In this document: one piece after another, positions 1 to 9,267 of the stretch | Numbering within the stretch: position 1 is the stretch's first letter | Layout of the letters: every line of letters starts with the position of its first letter | DNA from: Bifiguratus adelaidae | Taxonomy: Eukaryota > Mucoromycota > Endogonomycetes > Endogonales | Direction of reading: 5' to 3' | NCBI GenBank assembly: GCA_002261195.1 | Contig: MVBO01000199.1 | Location: 1-20,863, forward strand | DNA: 20,863 nucleotides | Program-made: the position numbers and the translations under genes | Notes under the pieces: generated by a model | What the model was told of the DNA's origin: nothing | The model's database searches: none | Seen by the model: only the letters and a program-made list of their open reading frames with translations

Positions 1-913
1 GAGACGGAAGGACGATGCGTATTCATTGATCCAGGCAGAACGGATCTACTGTATTGCCTTGGAGAAAGAAGCACACCAGAGGTCCCCAAATTTATCGCTT
101 TACCAGAATGCAACAGAACAAAGAATCCAACCGGACAAAATACGCCGAAATACGTTGCCAGTTGAAACCATCATATGTCAAGGATTGTGAGGACCTCCTG
201 TCGACCGCAAGGAAAACGACCTGCTTCCAATAAGTTTACGACAGCTATCTTGAAATTCTCCGAAGCGTCAACCTCGTCATGCTCAACTACTATCAATCAA
301 TCCTCTGTTTCGCAAGCTTCGCCTTTGTGCATTTTTCAGAGAGCGAGAAATGGATGCTCGACTCTGCAATGGGTTGAGACGGAAATTCGAGGACCCAATC
401 CTCATTATGGGGTAAGTGCATTTTAATGACTCGAGAGAACGCGTCTGACTCTCGCCTCCGTTGTCTAGGGATTGGTCTGCACCAAACACGAAGTTTCACG
501 AGCCCATCCGAGGCGTAGCGATGAGGTGTATGCTGCGTCGAAACGGTATTCCGGTATTCCTAATCGACGAGTGCAACACCTCCTTCTTCTGTCCTTCCTG
601 TGCGTCTCCTGTCTCAACCTTCAAGACGGTCGCGAACCCTTGCTTCAAACAACGTGAGAGGTACTCGACAGTAGTGTGTCACGGCTTGTTGAGGTAGGTA
701 TTCAATGTGATTTGGCTTTTCCAATACTCACTAGAATTGCAGGTGCTCAAACCCAATTTGCCTGCAAGCCGAGCACACCACGCCGCAGCCTCAAGCAAGA
801 AGGCTTTGGAACCGCAACCGTTTGGCGACGGTTAACTTCCGTCTCATCCTCCCGAGAGATGAGTGTCCAAAAAACGGCCGCCAAGGTTCATGAGGATGAA
901 GAGGAAGGCGTAG
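1..913 (+). pseudogene. Fanzor (TnpB-like RNA-guided nuclease), C-terminal half, decayed and cut by the window edge
   Basis: RuvC and zinc-ribbon part of a eukaryotic Fanzor protein, an RNA-guided DNA nuclease carried by transposons. The frame at base 1 reads VFIDPGRTDLLYC, the RuvC-I region with its Asp at 28-30. The frame then steps by one base near the C run at 84-87, meets TAA at 231-233, and steps again at the GGG at 371-373 to give LRRKFEDPILIMG. A 57-nt intron (412-468) joins this to DWSAPNTKFHEPIRG and FLIDECNTS. The zinc ribbon follows: Cys codons at 590 and 599, then, after a 49-nt intron (694-742), Cys codons at 744 and 759. The last RuvC motif reads LWNRNRLATVNF, with Asn at 816-818 where NRD is expected. 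A final one-base step near 870-875 leads into RPPRFMRMKRKA and a TAG at 911-913. Family recognition rests on the ordered motifs. Three frameshifts, one stop and the lost Asp indicate an inactive copy. Confidence 0.8.
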
Positions 914-1221
914 ATGGAATTTAACGGTGCATTGTTTATCGCTTTGTACACCCTAGATACACATTGTAGGATCTGTAAGGGTAAATAGCATGATACTCTC
1001 CGTGGGAGGAAGTACGGACCATGACACCAGCTCGGGGAAGCACTACCTGTTGCCAGCTAATGCGCCTTCAACAACGACAAGCATCTCGCGAGCATGTACG
1101 CCTTCCAGCAAGCGTGAACGTAATAGCATATACGCTTTGTCTCTACGTTCTTCTTTATTGCTTCCATCCTCACACATTAAAGGTTTCAAACACTGACAGA
1201 CTTAGGCTTATCGTATTCCTT
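914..1221. other. Intergenic: Fanzor 3' flank
   Basis: This 308-bp gap lies between the Fanzor stop and the stop of the convergent MCT transporter. Both genes end here, so it holds 3' UTRs. In active Fanzor/TnpB loci the guide (omega) RNA and the element's right end lie just after the ORF, so this is where a relic would be expected. I see only weak structure: CCTA/TAGG arms (952-955 and 967-970) and a CTCC/GGAG stem with a 3-base loop (998-1008). I cannot define an element end or a terminal inverted repeat. Confidence 0.35.
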
Positions 1222-2707
1222 CTATACAGCTCTTAGGGATCGTGGTCGAAGATACAGTGTGACAATGCTCAGAGCGCTAAGCACCATGCAAGCACCTGTA
1301 AAAATCACCACTGCCTTGTACTTCATACCATATCCAAAGCTAGTCGCGTTTGATAAAAGACCAGCGCTGATTGGGCCCGCTAGAACATTGCCTACTCCCT
1401 GGCCAAAGGAAAAGATGCTAAAGGTCGCAAGCGCAGACGTTGGATCCTCACTTATCGCTGTGCCCATTCTTACCCGCATGGACGCATAACCGGAAGCGAA
1501 GAAGCCGTATACAATAGAGAAGACTACAAGGGGCGCCATAGAGCGGGCCAGGCCCCATAGAGTAAGCGATGCTGTAGCCGCTACAACCGTGGACAAAATT
1601 GCGAGGAAATTAAGCGGAAGTCGACCGTCAGACAGGTAACCGAAGGTGAATTGCCCCCAAAACTGCATCATACTCATCAAAGCCAGCAGTAAAGCGCCTT
1701 CCGTTGCACTGAGGCCAACCGACGTTGCGTAAGATGGTAAATACAGCGAGGGGAAGTAGAAGCCGAGTCCTTGCATGACATTGGAGACGCAGTATACCCA
1801 AAAGAGTGAGCGTTTTATAAACGACCAATTTGTTCGAGCTAGAGAGCCCTGCTCTGCAGCTGGCAACCGGCCTTTGAACAGTGGGACGAGAGGCCCCGTG
1901 AGGATCGTCAACGCGATAGCGATAGCTCGGAGAGTGGTCTTGTAACCGTATCGCTCGAGCATCGCCTCGACAATAAATGGCATGAAAGTTCCCGAGAGGC
2001 CGGAAGAGCTGGTAATGATCCCCCAAGCCATCCCACGCCGAGCTATCCACCATTCGTTCACCATACTGATAATGGGGTAGTAGAATATAAGACAGCCGCC
2101 TGGCGTGAGATTAGCCAACGTGATTTGCTTCAACCAAGAGCACTACTCACCACCGTACATGACCCCCTGAGTGACCACGAGAGCGCCGAGTGTATTGGCA
2201 AACGAGCCTGCCACGAGCCCAAGGATACAAAAGGACAAGCCTACGTATATCATATGCCGTCGATACTTTGGATACCTTTTCACAAGGGCAGCGATGATAG
2301 GCATTCCAAGATACGGTATTCCAGACGTGACACTACCGATAACTGGAACATAAGGGTTACCAGCAAACTCGGGAAGCTGAGAATAGTAGTTTTGAAAGAC
2401 ACCATACGAGAGTGTAAAGCCTAGGACGTTGTCAATGACTGCGCCTATTCGCCAGCACGATAAAACGATGCTTACCCCATAAAAGAGCCTCGAAAACAAA
2501 CGTTGCCCAGACCAATCTCCAAGCTGCTGGACCCCCGTCGGCGGGTTTTAGCTGCTGACTAACGCCACCGGCACCTTCCAAGCTCGTGTTCATTTCATCT
2601 GGCAATAACTCAGACACCGTCCGTGCAGGAGTCGAAGGTCCTAGCGTTGATGACGATCCATCTTGCACCTCGAGTTCGAAAGTGGTCTCATCATCTGTAG
2701 TAGACAT
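1222..2707 (-). CDS. MCT-type (monocarboxylate porter-like) MFS transporter
   Basis: Plasma-membrane transporter of the major facilitator superfamily, most like fungal monocarboxylate porter homologues (Mch/MCT group). The substrate cannot be told from sequence. Exons on the minus strand are 2707-2476, 2420-2151 and 2099-1222, with introns of 55 and 51 nt. They join in frame to 459 residues, a normal length. The first splice restores LLWGFTLSYGVFQNYY, the typical TM1 motif of this family, and the second restores YGGGCLIFYYP. A hydrophilic acidic N-terminus of about 55 residues precedes the membrane part. The start at 2707 (MSTTDDE) was chosen because upstream codons do not look like protein. 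A 31-nt alternative for intron 1 is also in frame but adds non-family residues and is unusually short. No lesions were seen. It is divergent from the A-T-R gene and convergent with the Fanzor relic. Confidence 0.85.
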
Positions 2708-2843
2708 TAGATTGCGTTGCAAGGGACGATAACAAGGAGCTGGAAGTGGATGAACAGCGAATGTCAGCACCAAGACCGGTTAATTTAGACTGCTGAGCAA
2801 GCCCATCCGATCCAGATAATGGGATTTTGAGACTCTGACATTC

Positions 2844-2851
2844 TCACGTGA
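2844..2851. promoter_or_regulatory. TCACGTGA palindrome (E-box-like site)
   Basis: An 8-bp perfect palindrome containing CACGTG, about 140 bp upstream of the MCT start and about 500 bp upstream of the A-T-R start. CACGTG is bound by bHLH factors in fungi (Cbf1-type). One copy may be chance, so a regulatory role is inference. Confidence 0.25.
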
Positions 2852-2924
2852 GATTGATGAATGAGCCCTTTTCCGGTTATGGGAAAACGTGTAGTGACAA
2901 TATTAGCTTCCCTACGATAAGTAG

Positions 2925-2937
2925 TATTTATATAATA
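2925..2937. promoter_or_regulatory. AT-rich TATA-like box in the divergent intergenic region
   Basis: TATTTATATAATA is the most TATA-like stretch between the divergent MCT (start 2707) and A-T-R (start 3355) genes. It is far from both starts, so its use as a core promoter element is uncertain. Confidence 0.2.
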
Positions 2938-3119
2938 CGTAACTTAATAGTTCAAGTGATGCGGCCAAAGCCCTGTCTAACCGGTCTATGGGATGGGACT
3001 CGCCACCGGCTTAGCTTCCGGTTCCGCATGAGTAATACAGGTAACGTGCCAGTATGGGCAAATGACCAATCTGTACGGGAGCCAAGTATCCTCTGTGTAA
3101 TTTGCACCATGGTTCGTTT

Positions 3120-3300
3120 AGCCGCGGCATGTTCATAAGGTCCTTGATGCCGACGCTCATATCATCATCACAAATGTAGACTGCTTCGGTCTCCAGATTG
3201 CTGACAGGGTTAAAACGGTTGTAGCTCATGAGCAAGAAGATAACTTGTACGGTAAAACCGTACTCGTACAAGCCCCGACAAAAACGTGCACCAAGAATTG
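3120..3300 (-). pseudogene. Possible GT64 (exostosin-like) glycosyltransferase relic
   Basis: On the minus strand one frame reads NRFNPVSNLETEAVYICDDDM. This resembles the GT64 block in which NNRF is followed by an IETEAV-type segment and the metal-binding DDD. Just upstream a second frame reads VRFYRTS, the segment that normally precedes NNRF in this family, so a one- or two-base frame change would be needed. No further GT64 sequence is visible on either side, and the fragment lies in the upstream region of the A-T-R gene. It therefore looks like a short decayed fragment rather than a gene. The match is short and the call is tentative. Confidence 0.4.
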
Positions 3301-3354
3301 GGATCACTCAAGGGCAACATAAATTCCCCACCAAACAATGATCCTACATTCATC

Positions 3355-6300
3355 ATGTTTGCTGCGAAGCACGCAAAGTCTACACCGGAAGAGTTGAGCA
3401 CGTTGTTTAGCCAGCCCGACTTCTACATTAATCTACATCATGTTGACACCGTTGTCGAAGCTTTTGAACTTCGAGCAAAGTATACGCCCAAGCAGGTGTA
3501 CATGCTTTGCCCAAGCGTCAACACCTATGTGCCAGCTACATTTAGCGAGGTCTTTGATACGGTCGAACGATTCGCTGCTGAATGGAGCGTCAAGTTATCG
3601 CCATTGATTGAGCAAGCCAATGCCACTGGCGTCAAGCCATGTGTAGCCTTACTGGCGGAAGGTAACCTCACGTACATTGTTACTTGTTTGGCGCTTGCGA
3701 GACTGAATGTTACTATCAATCTTATCTCGACCCGAGCTAGCACTGCCGGTATGGTCCATTTGCTTCAAGAAACCGACAGCAAGGCCATCATTGTTGGTCA
3801 AGCTTACGAACAGCATGCGGCTCGTGTACGTGAGGAAATAGGCGAAGAGATGGTGCAGGTCTTCTCACTTTGCGAGATCCACGAAATTGCCGGTAAACAT
3901 GCTACGAAGACGTATACGCCTTTCAGCGACCCGGAACCCTTGACATCTGTCGGTAAGTGAATTTACTTGTTCCTGAACGCGCAACCTGACCAGAGAATAA
4001 TCTGTGGGTACTGCAGCCTTTGTGCTTCACAGTTCTGGTTCTACTGGACTGCCTCATCCAATCCGGTTGAGCAACCGATTCATGATCAACAATGGGATTG
4101 CATTTCCCAAGCATGGTGTTGACCTTACGTCACCGGGAGGTGTTTTGATGCAAGGGGTTCCATTGTAAGCAGATGAATGCCTATATACGGAAACTCGCTC
4201 ATTCATATATCTGATATAGGTTTCACGTTCTAGGTGTGTAGCTTGCGCTTCATAATGCAAAGTCATTGTTGACGATCCAATTAGGCTTTATCAATGGTGG
4301 AATGGTTAGAGCAATCTTGCAAAATGCGCCGTTTGCACTCCCGCTCACCAAAACATTGCTCGTATCTGACAATGACTTATTGCGTTCGTTGGAATTGGCC
4401 AAAGCGCAGGTTCTCTTGACCGTTCCGAGCACTGTGGACAATCTCGTCAAGCATCTAGAGCAAGTGCCCGCACGATGGAACGTACTATCCAATATGGAGT
4501 ATGGAATTTTTTATGCTGGCGCTAGTTTGAGAAGAGCTACGGCAGAAGCTCTTTTTGGGCATGGCGTACCGCTGGTGAGTCCATAGTCCCGCATGTGATG
4601 TGTGATTGACTGATGCATGATAAGCGCATGGGGTATGGAACTACGGAGACCGGCGTGCTCGCCTTTGGAGACCGCACATTGAGCGTGGATGATTATACCT
4701 CGGTCAGGACAGTCAAGGACCTCCATGTCGTCCTTGAACCCAAAGGAGACGACGTGTTCGAGGTTTTCGTGCCACGTTCGAATCCCAATGTATCCGAATA
4801 CGTATTTGCAGTGGGTCAAGATCTTTACGCAACCAAGGACTTTTTTAGAGCTGTTCCTGATCGAAAGGATTACTATGAAATTGTGGGCCGAAGTGATGAT
4901 ACTCTCGTGCATGTCAACGGCGAGAAGACGTCTCCATTGATATTGGAAGAGATCATCGAACGGTCGCCTTTGATCCGCAAAGTAGCACTCTTCGGCGCTG
5001 GACAACTTTATACTTCACTTGTGGTCGAGCTGGATCGATCCGCAACGTCAGTCCCCATCTATGAGATTGTGCAGGAAGTGGAGGAAAGCGTTGCCAATGC
5101 GAACAAGGTTGCTCCAAAGCAGTCACGTATTCTAAAGCCTTTGGTCCATATCCTGCCATTCGATGGTCCGACTATTCCGTGTTCTGACAAGGGCAACATG
5201 TAAGTGACGGATCCGCTCTTCAACGATGAATCGTTTTAACCAAAGATCAAGATCTCGAAAGAAGGCAAATCAAACGTTTGCTTCAGTAGTTGAAGCTATG
5301 TACAATCGTTTCGCTACAGAGTCAACGTCACACGCACCGGTCGCTAATGGTACTCACGGTACTAACGGTACCAATGGCGCCAATGGAACCAACGGTATAG
5401 ACTTTTCTCTCGAACATGTGCAGCGACAAATTCAGCTAATTGTTGCACATCTCTTGCAAGTCACACCGGATGCCTTGAATGATTCGAAAGCGACGTTCAT
5501 GGACCTCGGCATGGATTCTATTTATATCGTCCAAATGACGAAAGCCATCCACGAGTCTATGGGCATCAACATCACACAGAGTTTGATCTATGAGCATCCC
5601 TCCGTCCATGACCTCGCTCAGGAGCTGGTTCAAATACACCAAGGTTCAGCCGTGCCCACCGTTCCGCTCAAAGTAGACGCGGCCAAGGTGAATGAAGTCA
5701 TTGACAAATTCACGCGCAGATTGCAAGATGTGGCGGTTGGAGAGTTACCTATTGCTCCGTCATCTCCGCAAGTAGTGCTCATGACGGGAGCGACGGGGAC
5801 CGTAGGAGTCAGGCTCTTGCATGAGTTGCTACAACAGTCGGACGTGTCCATGGTGTACGTCTTATCACGGAAAGATGAGGCTAACTTGAAACGCGAGTTT
5901 GAGAAGCGCAACTTGGATCCTGCCGTCATGAAGGAACGTACCATTTTTCTCAATTACGACATGAAAGATGAGCATCTAGGTCTGTCTATGGCTGACTACA
6001 ACCTTGTTTGTCGTACGGCAACATCGATCGTTCATTGCGCTTGGAAACTGGATTTCAATCAATCATTAACCTCGTTTGAAAACGACTGCCTTTTTGGCCT
6101 GGAGTCTCTGCTCAAAGTTGCGACTCGACAGCAATTGAAGGCATTTCACTTCGTGTCGAGTATTTCAGCATGTCTGAATTTTAGCCCTGGTAGGGTTACC
6201 GAAGATGAGTTACCCAACGACCCTACCATTGCTGCTACGATGGGCTACGGGCAAAGCAAATATGTTGGCGAGAAACTGGTTTCGATGGCATCACGTCTGT

Positions 6301-6845
6301 GGTTTCTTCCAGTGTATATTCATCGGCTTGGACAAATAACTGCGGACTCGAGCTCCGGACTTTGGAACAACCGGGAGGCCGTCCCAATCATGGTAAAGAC
6401 TGGAATCATGCATATGGGGAAAATGCCAAGCAAGGACGAAGCGATTACCTGGCTACCGGTGGATGTTTGTGCTAAAGCAATGTGCGACATTGTTACTCAG
6501 TCCAATCATTGTGCTGGCATCAATGTGTTCAACCTGGTCAATCCTCGCGAAAGCACCTGGAATCAGTTTCTAGGTTACCTGAGGGATGCTGGTCTGTCGT
6601 TTGACATTATTCCTGAACAAGCTTGGATCAATGAACTGCGAAGCAGTCTTTTCGCAGACAACAATCCGGGAAGCGTCCTGGCGGACTTTTGGGATCAGGA
6701 AGCGTCACAGACAGAGATTCAAGTGCCTGCCTTTGACACCGATCACGGGCAAATGATCAGCAATGCCATGAAAGAAGTAAAGCATTTGGATGTCGCCTTT
6801 GTGCAACGTGTGGTGGATCGATGGAAGGCGGACGGTTGGCTATAA
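3355..6845 (+). CDS. NRPS-like A-T-R enzyme (adenylation, thiolation, thioester reductase) with one in-frame TAG
   Basis: Carboxylic acid reductase-type enzyme: the A domain activates an acid with ATP, the carrier binds it on phosphopantetheine, and the NADPH reductase releases an aldehyde. Exons are 3355-3952, 4017-4164, 4220-4574, 4625-5199 and 5246-6845 (introns of 64, 55, 50 and 46 nt). They join in frame to 1092 codons, the usual size. A-domain motifs are HSSGSTGLP (about residue 204), GYGTTETG (370), YEIVGRSDD and the terminal SDKGN. The carrier LGMDS places Ser at about 650. The reductase has TGATGTVG (739-746) and YGQSK (Tyr893, Lys897). The start is the first ATG in frame; the frame upstream begins with GTG. 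TAG at 4239-4241 (codon 256) interrupts the segment after PLFH. A weaker donor at 4140 spliced to 4284 would skip it in frame but delete the PLFH motif. The acid substrate is unknown. Confidence 0.85.
5347..5398 (+). repeat. Asn-Gly-Thr-rich linker repeat between A and T domains
   Basis: A run of imperfect 9-nt units in the A-T-R gene encodes NGTHGTNGTNGANGTNG. It sits in the flexible linker between the adenylation domain and the carrier domain. Such short in-frame repeats often vary in copy number between strains without disturbing the folds on either side; that is a general property, not seen here. Confidence 0.7.
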
Positions 6846-7127
6846 GCGTCAGGGAAGCGGAAACACAAGGAAGGACGCCGGAGGTTCTTTTGATGGATCG
6901 CCTGACAGGTGTGGAAGAAGACGTCGGAAACCTTGCACCTAACAGTCGCGATTTCCATGCAAATAATGGAGACACTAATCCGGTGTCCGAAATTGATTAC
7001 TTCCTAGCTAACAGTCAACAGGTCTAGTCATTCATGTACGTCTTCGAAAACCTTTAGCCCGATCGGTCAATGCAGCGGCAGTTTGCGAACATACTTATCG
7101 AGACTGCAGTCTCTCTTCAGCCAATAA
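6846..7127 (+). other. Short intergenic region after the A-T-R gene
   Basis: It contains the A-T-R 3' flank. A frame stays open to 7027 but overlaps the end of the A-T-R gene in another frame and shows no recognisable protein motif. I regard it as noncoding. The retroelement-like fragment starts directly after a TAA at 7125-7127. Confidence 0.4.
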
Positions 7128-7511
7128 TTGACTCTCACCGACCGCGCACTCACCATCACTGACCTTGTTTTTCGTCGCGAAGCACTTGCATGGAGGCTGA
7201 ACACCTGGTCATCGGGCCGCAAGTGCGTCTGCGGTCAGCCCTTCCAACGTACCCACCTCGACAAGTGTTCCTTGCTGGGCTCCGAAACTCTGTCAAAAGA
7301 AGTCCTCGATATGTACAACCGCGACCTCACCAACATCTCACCTCACTACCGCAATCGCTATACCGTCTTGGACTCATTGCTCAACAATCAGCGTCACGAT
7401 GACTTCGCACACGCTTTGGCCAGTGTCAAGAAACGTTTGCAAGAGAAAACGCCGTCAATTTCAGTCCGCATCCCTCAAATACCCGTTTCGGACTTCGCAG
7501 TCTTGGAGTGA
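7128..7511 (+). mobile_element. Probable C-terminal fragment of a LINE-type (non-LTR) reverse transcriptase ORF
   Basis: A 127-codon open frame with no plausible initiator (it begins TTG right after an in-frame TAA), so it is a fragment. It contains LAWRLNTWSSGRKCVCG followed by a His and a Cys (RTHLDKC). This is a CxC..HxxxC-type knuckle like those near the C-terminus of fungal non-LTR reverse transcriptase ORFs, where a WRL..W..GR..C.CG pattern recurs. After it come a charged tail and a TGA. The reverse transcriptase catalytic part is absent, as expected for a 5'-truncated insertion. It lies directly upstream of a LIM gene missing its 5' part. The family call is from pattern memory only. 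Confidence 0.45.
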
Positions 7512-7933
7512 TGCAAGCTCAGGTTTACTTTAGTTATTTTGGCTCTATCTGGCTTTCTCCTAGTCTACCTCTCTCTACCTACATTGTCTCTATATGCATC
7601 TATCACCAGCCAGCAAGACCCCCGCGTGCCATACCTCCTTGCCCACACATTCGTCTTTGCAAGACTACCTGCTCCCTCATGGTGTCTCTGGCCCCTACAG
7701 GGCCTGTAGTAGTCTCTACGTAGCTTCTGGATCCAGTTTCTATGGATTTCCTGTCACACATAATCCGCTGCCTTGCTAAAAGGCAAACTTTATTGCTAGA
7801 AGACATGTACATGATTTATATTCTACTATGTAAAGCAGCCATGGAACCTAACCCTAACCACGCCCTCGTGGCTACAACTGTATAAAGCGCCGTGAAGCCT
7901 AAAACCTAAGCGCATGACTCATTCGTCGGATAG
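7512..7933 (+). other. Intergenic, possible 3' tail of the retroelement fragment
   Basis: It has no coding signal I can recognise, only pyrimidine-rich stretches (about 7555-7590). It holds a short telomere-like CCTAACCCTAACC (7847-7859), too short to mean a former chromosome end. The right end abuts the first base of LIM coding sequence at 7934. No poly(A) tail or clear target-site duplication was found by eye. Confidence 0.3.
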
Positions 7934-8215
7934 GAGTGCAAGAAGCCCTTCAACAACACAGCCTTCTATGTCCGGGACAACAAACCCTACTGTGACCAAC
8001 ACTACAAGCGAATCCTGACGCGCCAATGTGCAGCATGCCATGAACCCATTGATGGTCGAGCAGTGATGGCGTTTGCAAAAAGTCAATTCCATCCGCCCTG
8101 CTTCCAATGCTCACGGTGCGGCAAATCTCTATCGACCAATGTACCTGGATTATGGAAGGAGGATCCTGAGCATGCTGGTTTGCCTGTATGTATTCCCTGT
8201 GCGAGAACCCTGTGA
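7934..8215 (+). pseudogene. LIM-domain protein, 3' fragment (5' part missing)
   Basis: The frame encodes the last part of one LIM domain (ECKKPFNNTAFYVRDNKPYC then DQH) and one complete LIM domain. The complete domain starts CAACHEPIDG, has FHPPCFQCSRCGKS in the middle and ends CIPCART before TGA at 8213-8215. The zinc-binding Cys/His spacing is as expected. LIM domains are protein-binding zinc modules; the closest fungal types are paxillin-like or LIM-only proteins of the actin cytoskeleton. The frame is closed just upstream by TAG (7931-7933), which would also serve as an AG splice acceptor. However, no upstream exon with the missing Cys residues is visible, and the preceding DNA looks like retroelement. 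I read it as a 5'-truncated gene; an intact gene with distant exons is possible but unlikely. Confidence 0.7.
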
Positions 8216-8275
8216 AAAAGTGGCGCAGTATCGTTGTGTATAAAGCGCGCGTGTTAAGAGTCTTTCAGGTACAGA

Positions 8276-9090
8276 ATGAGCATTGTCAGTTTGCATGACC
8301 GACAGGTAATTCTCGACCTTCTGAAACATGACCCACAGCGGCATGTCTACCACATTGGTGATTTGGACGACGTTCAGTTCAACAAGACCATCTGGTATGC
8401 TTACTCGGAAACCGAAGGAGCCTAGCCCTCAGATCTGATCTTGATCTTTTTGGGCCTCCGTGCACCGGTAGTCCTCTCCACACATCTCGAAACAGCGCAC
8501 ACCATTGCATTTTACAAAGCTCTCGTTCCCCATTTGCCGCGTTCATTCTACGCCCACCTCGTACCCGCCTTTCGAGACGTTCTCAACGCTTTCACCATCG
8601 CGTCCCATGGACCCATTATCGCATGGCGCTTGTTGACAAGGATCACATCGCACAATTCGACACCAACGACGTCGTTGAGCTGACGATGGATAATGAGGCC
8701 GAACTCGCCGCGTTCTATAACGACCATTGCCCCGGAAATGCCTTCCATCGACGCATGCTGGAGACGGGATCGTTTTTCGGGGTGCGCGTTGACGGCACCT
8801 TGGCTTGTGCGGCTGGTCTGCATGTCATGTCACCTCGGTATGGTGTCGCGGCGATTGGTACAGTGACCACAAGTCAAGCCTATCGAAACTAGGGATTGGC
8901 TGCTAAAACGAGCGCGGCGTTCTGTCAATCCGCCTTGCAACGCGTGGAGCATATTGGACTCAATGTCCAATGTGGCAATGTGCCTGCGATGGCGTGCTAT
9001 CGTAAGCTGGGTTTCCAAGTGGTAGGCGAGTATGAAGAAGCCATGTGTTTTGGTAAAGAAGTAGAGGTGAATGTACAGGAGCGACACTAG
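8276..9090 (+). pseudogene. GNAT-family N-acetyltransferase, broken by two stops and a frameshift
   Basis: GNAT enzymes move an acetyl group from acetyl-CoA to an amine. ATG at 8276 opens a frame with LLKHDPQRHVYHIGDLDD, typical of the N-terminal half of a fungal/bacterial GNAT group. TAG at 8423-8425 interrupts it, and the same frame continues with LIFLGLRAPVVLS and LVPHLPRSFYAHL. Near the CCC at 8612-8614 the frame steps by one base; restoring one C would give a typical HGPHYRMALVD segment. The second frame runs through GTLACAAGLHV and the acetyl-CoA binding region, where TAG (8890-8892) sits inside YRN-stop-GLA. It then continues through IGLNVQCGNVPAMACYRKLGF to TAG at 9088-9090. Every expected segment is present in order, so the gene was full length. 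No short intron removes either stop in frame. The substrate is unknown. Confidence 0.75.
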
Positions 9091-9267
9091 ATCACGCTGT
9101 TGTAGAGGTAACTTATATAGCGCCTAGTGGATAAAACGAAAAGCACGCGAAACCCGATAGCGGCATGCTATATACTATAAACATATGGAGCAATGAGGCT
9201 AACGCTTACTCGAGGCGCGCATGGCTCATAGTGTCTCCTTCATTGCCACCGAGTACGATGCCCTCAT

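Noticed and set aside
2445-2475. A 31-nt intron for the first MCT splice
   Set aside because: It is in frame, but unusually short, and it adds residues not found in the family. The 55-nt intron ending at 2421 restores the LLWGFTLSYGVFQ motif exactly.
3286-3354. Upstream extension of the A-T-R protein from 3286
   Set aside because: The frame begins with GTG, not a usual nuclear start in fungi. The first ATG is at 3355 and the extra residues do not look like an A-domain N-terminus.
8395-8432. A short intron removing the first TAG of the GNAT gene
   Set aside because: A GTATGC donor exists, but the candidate acceptors at 8425 and 8432 both leave the wrong reading frame.
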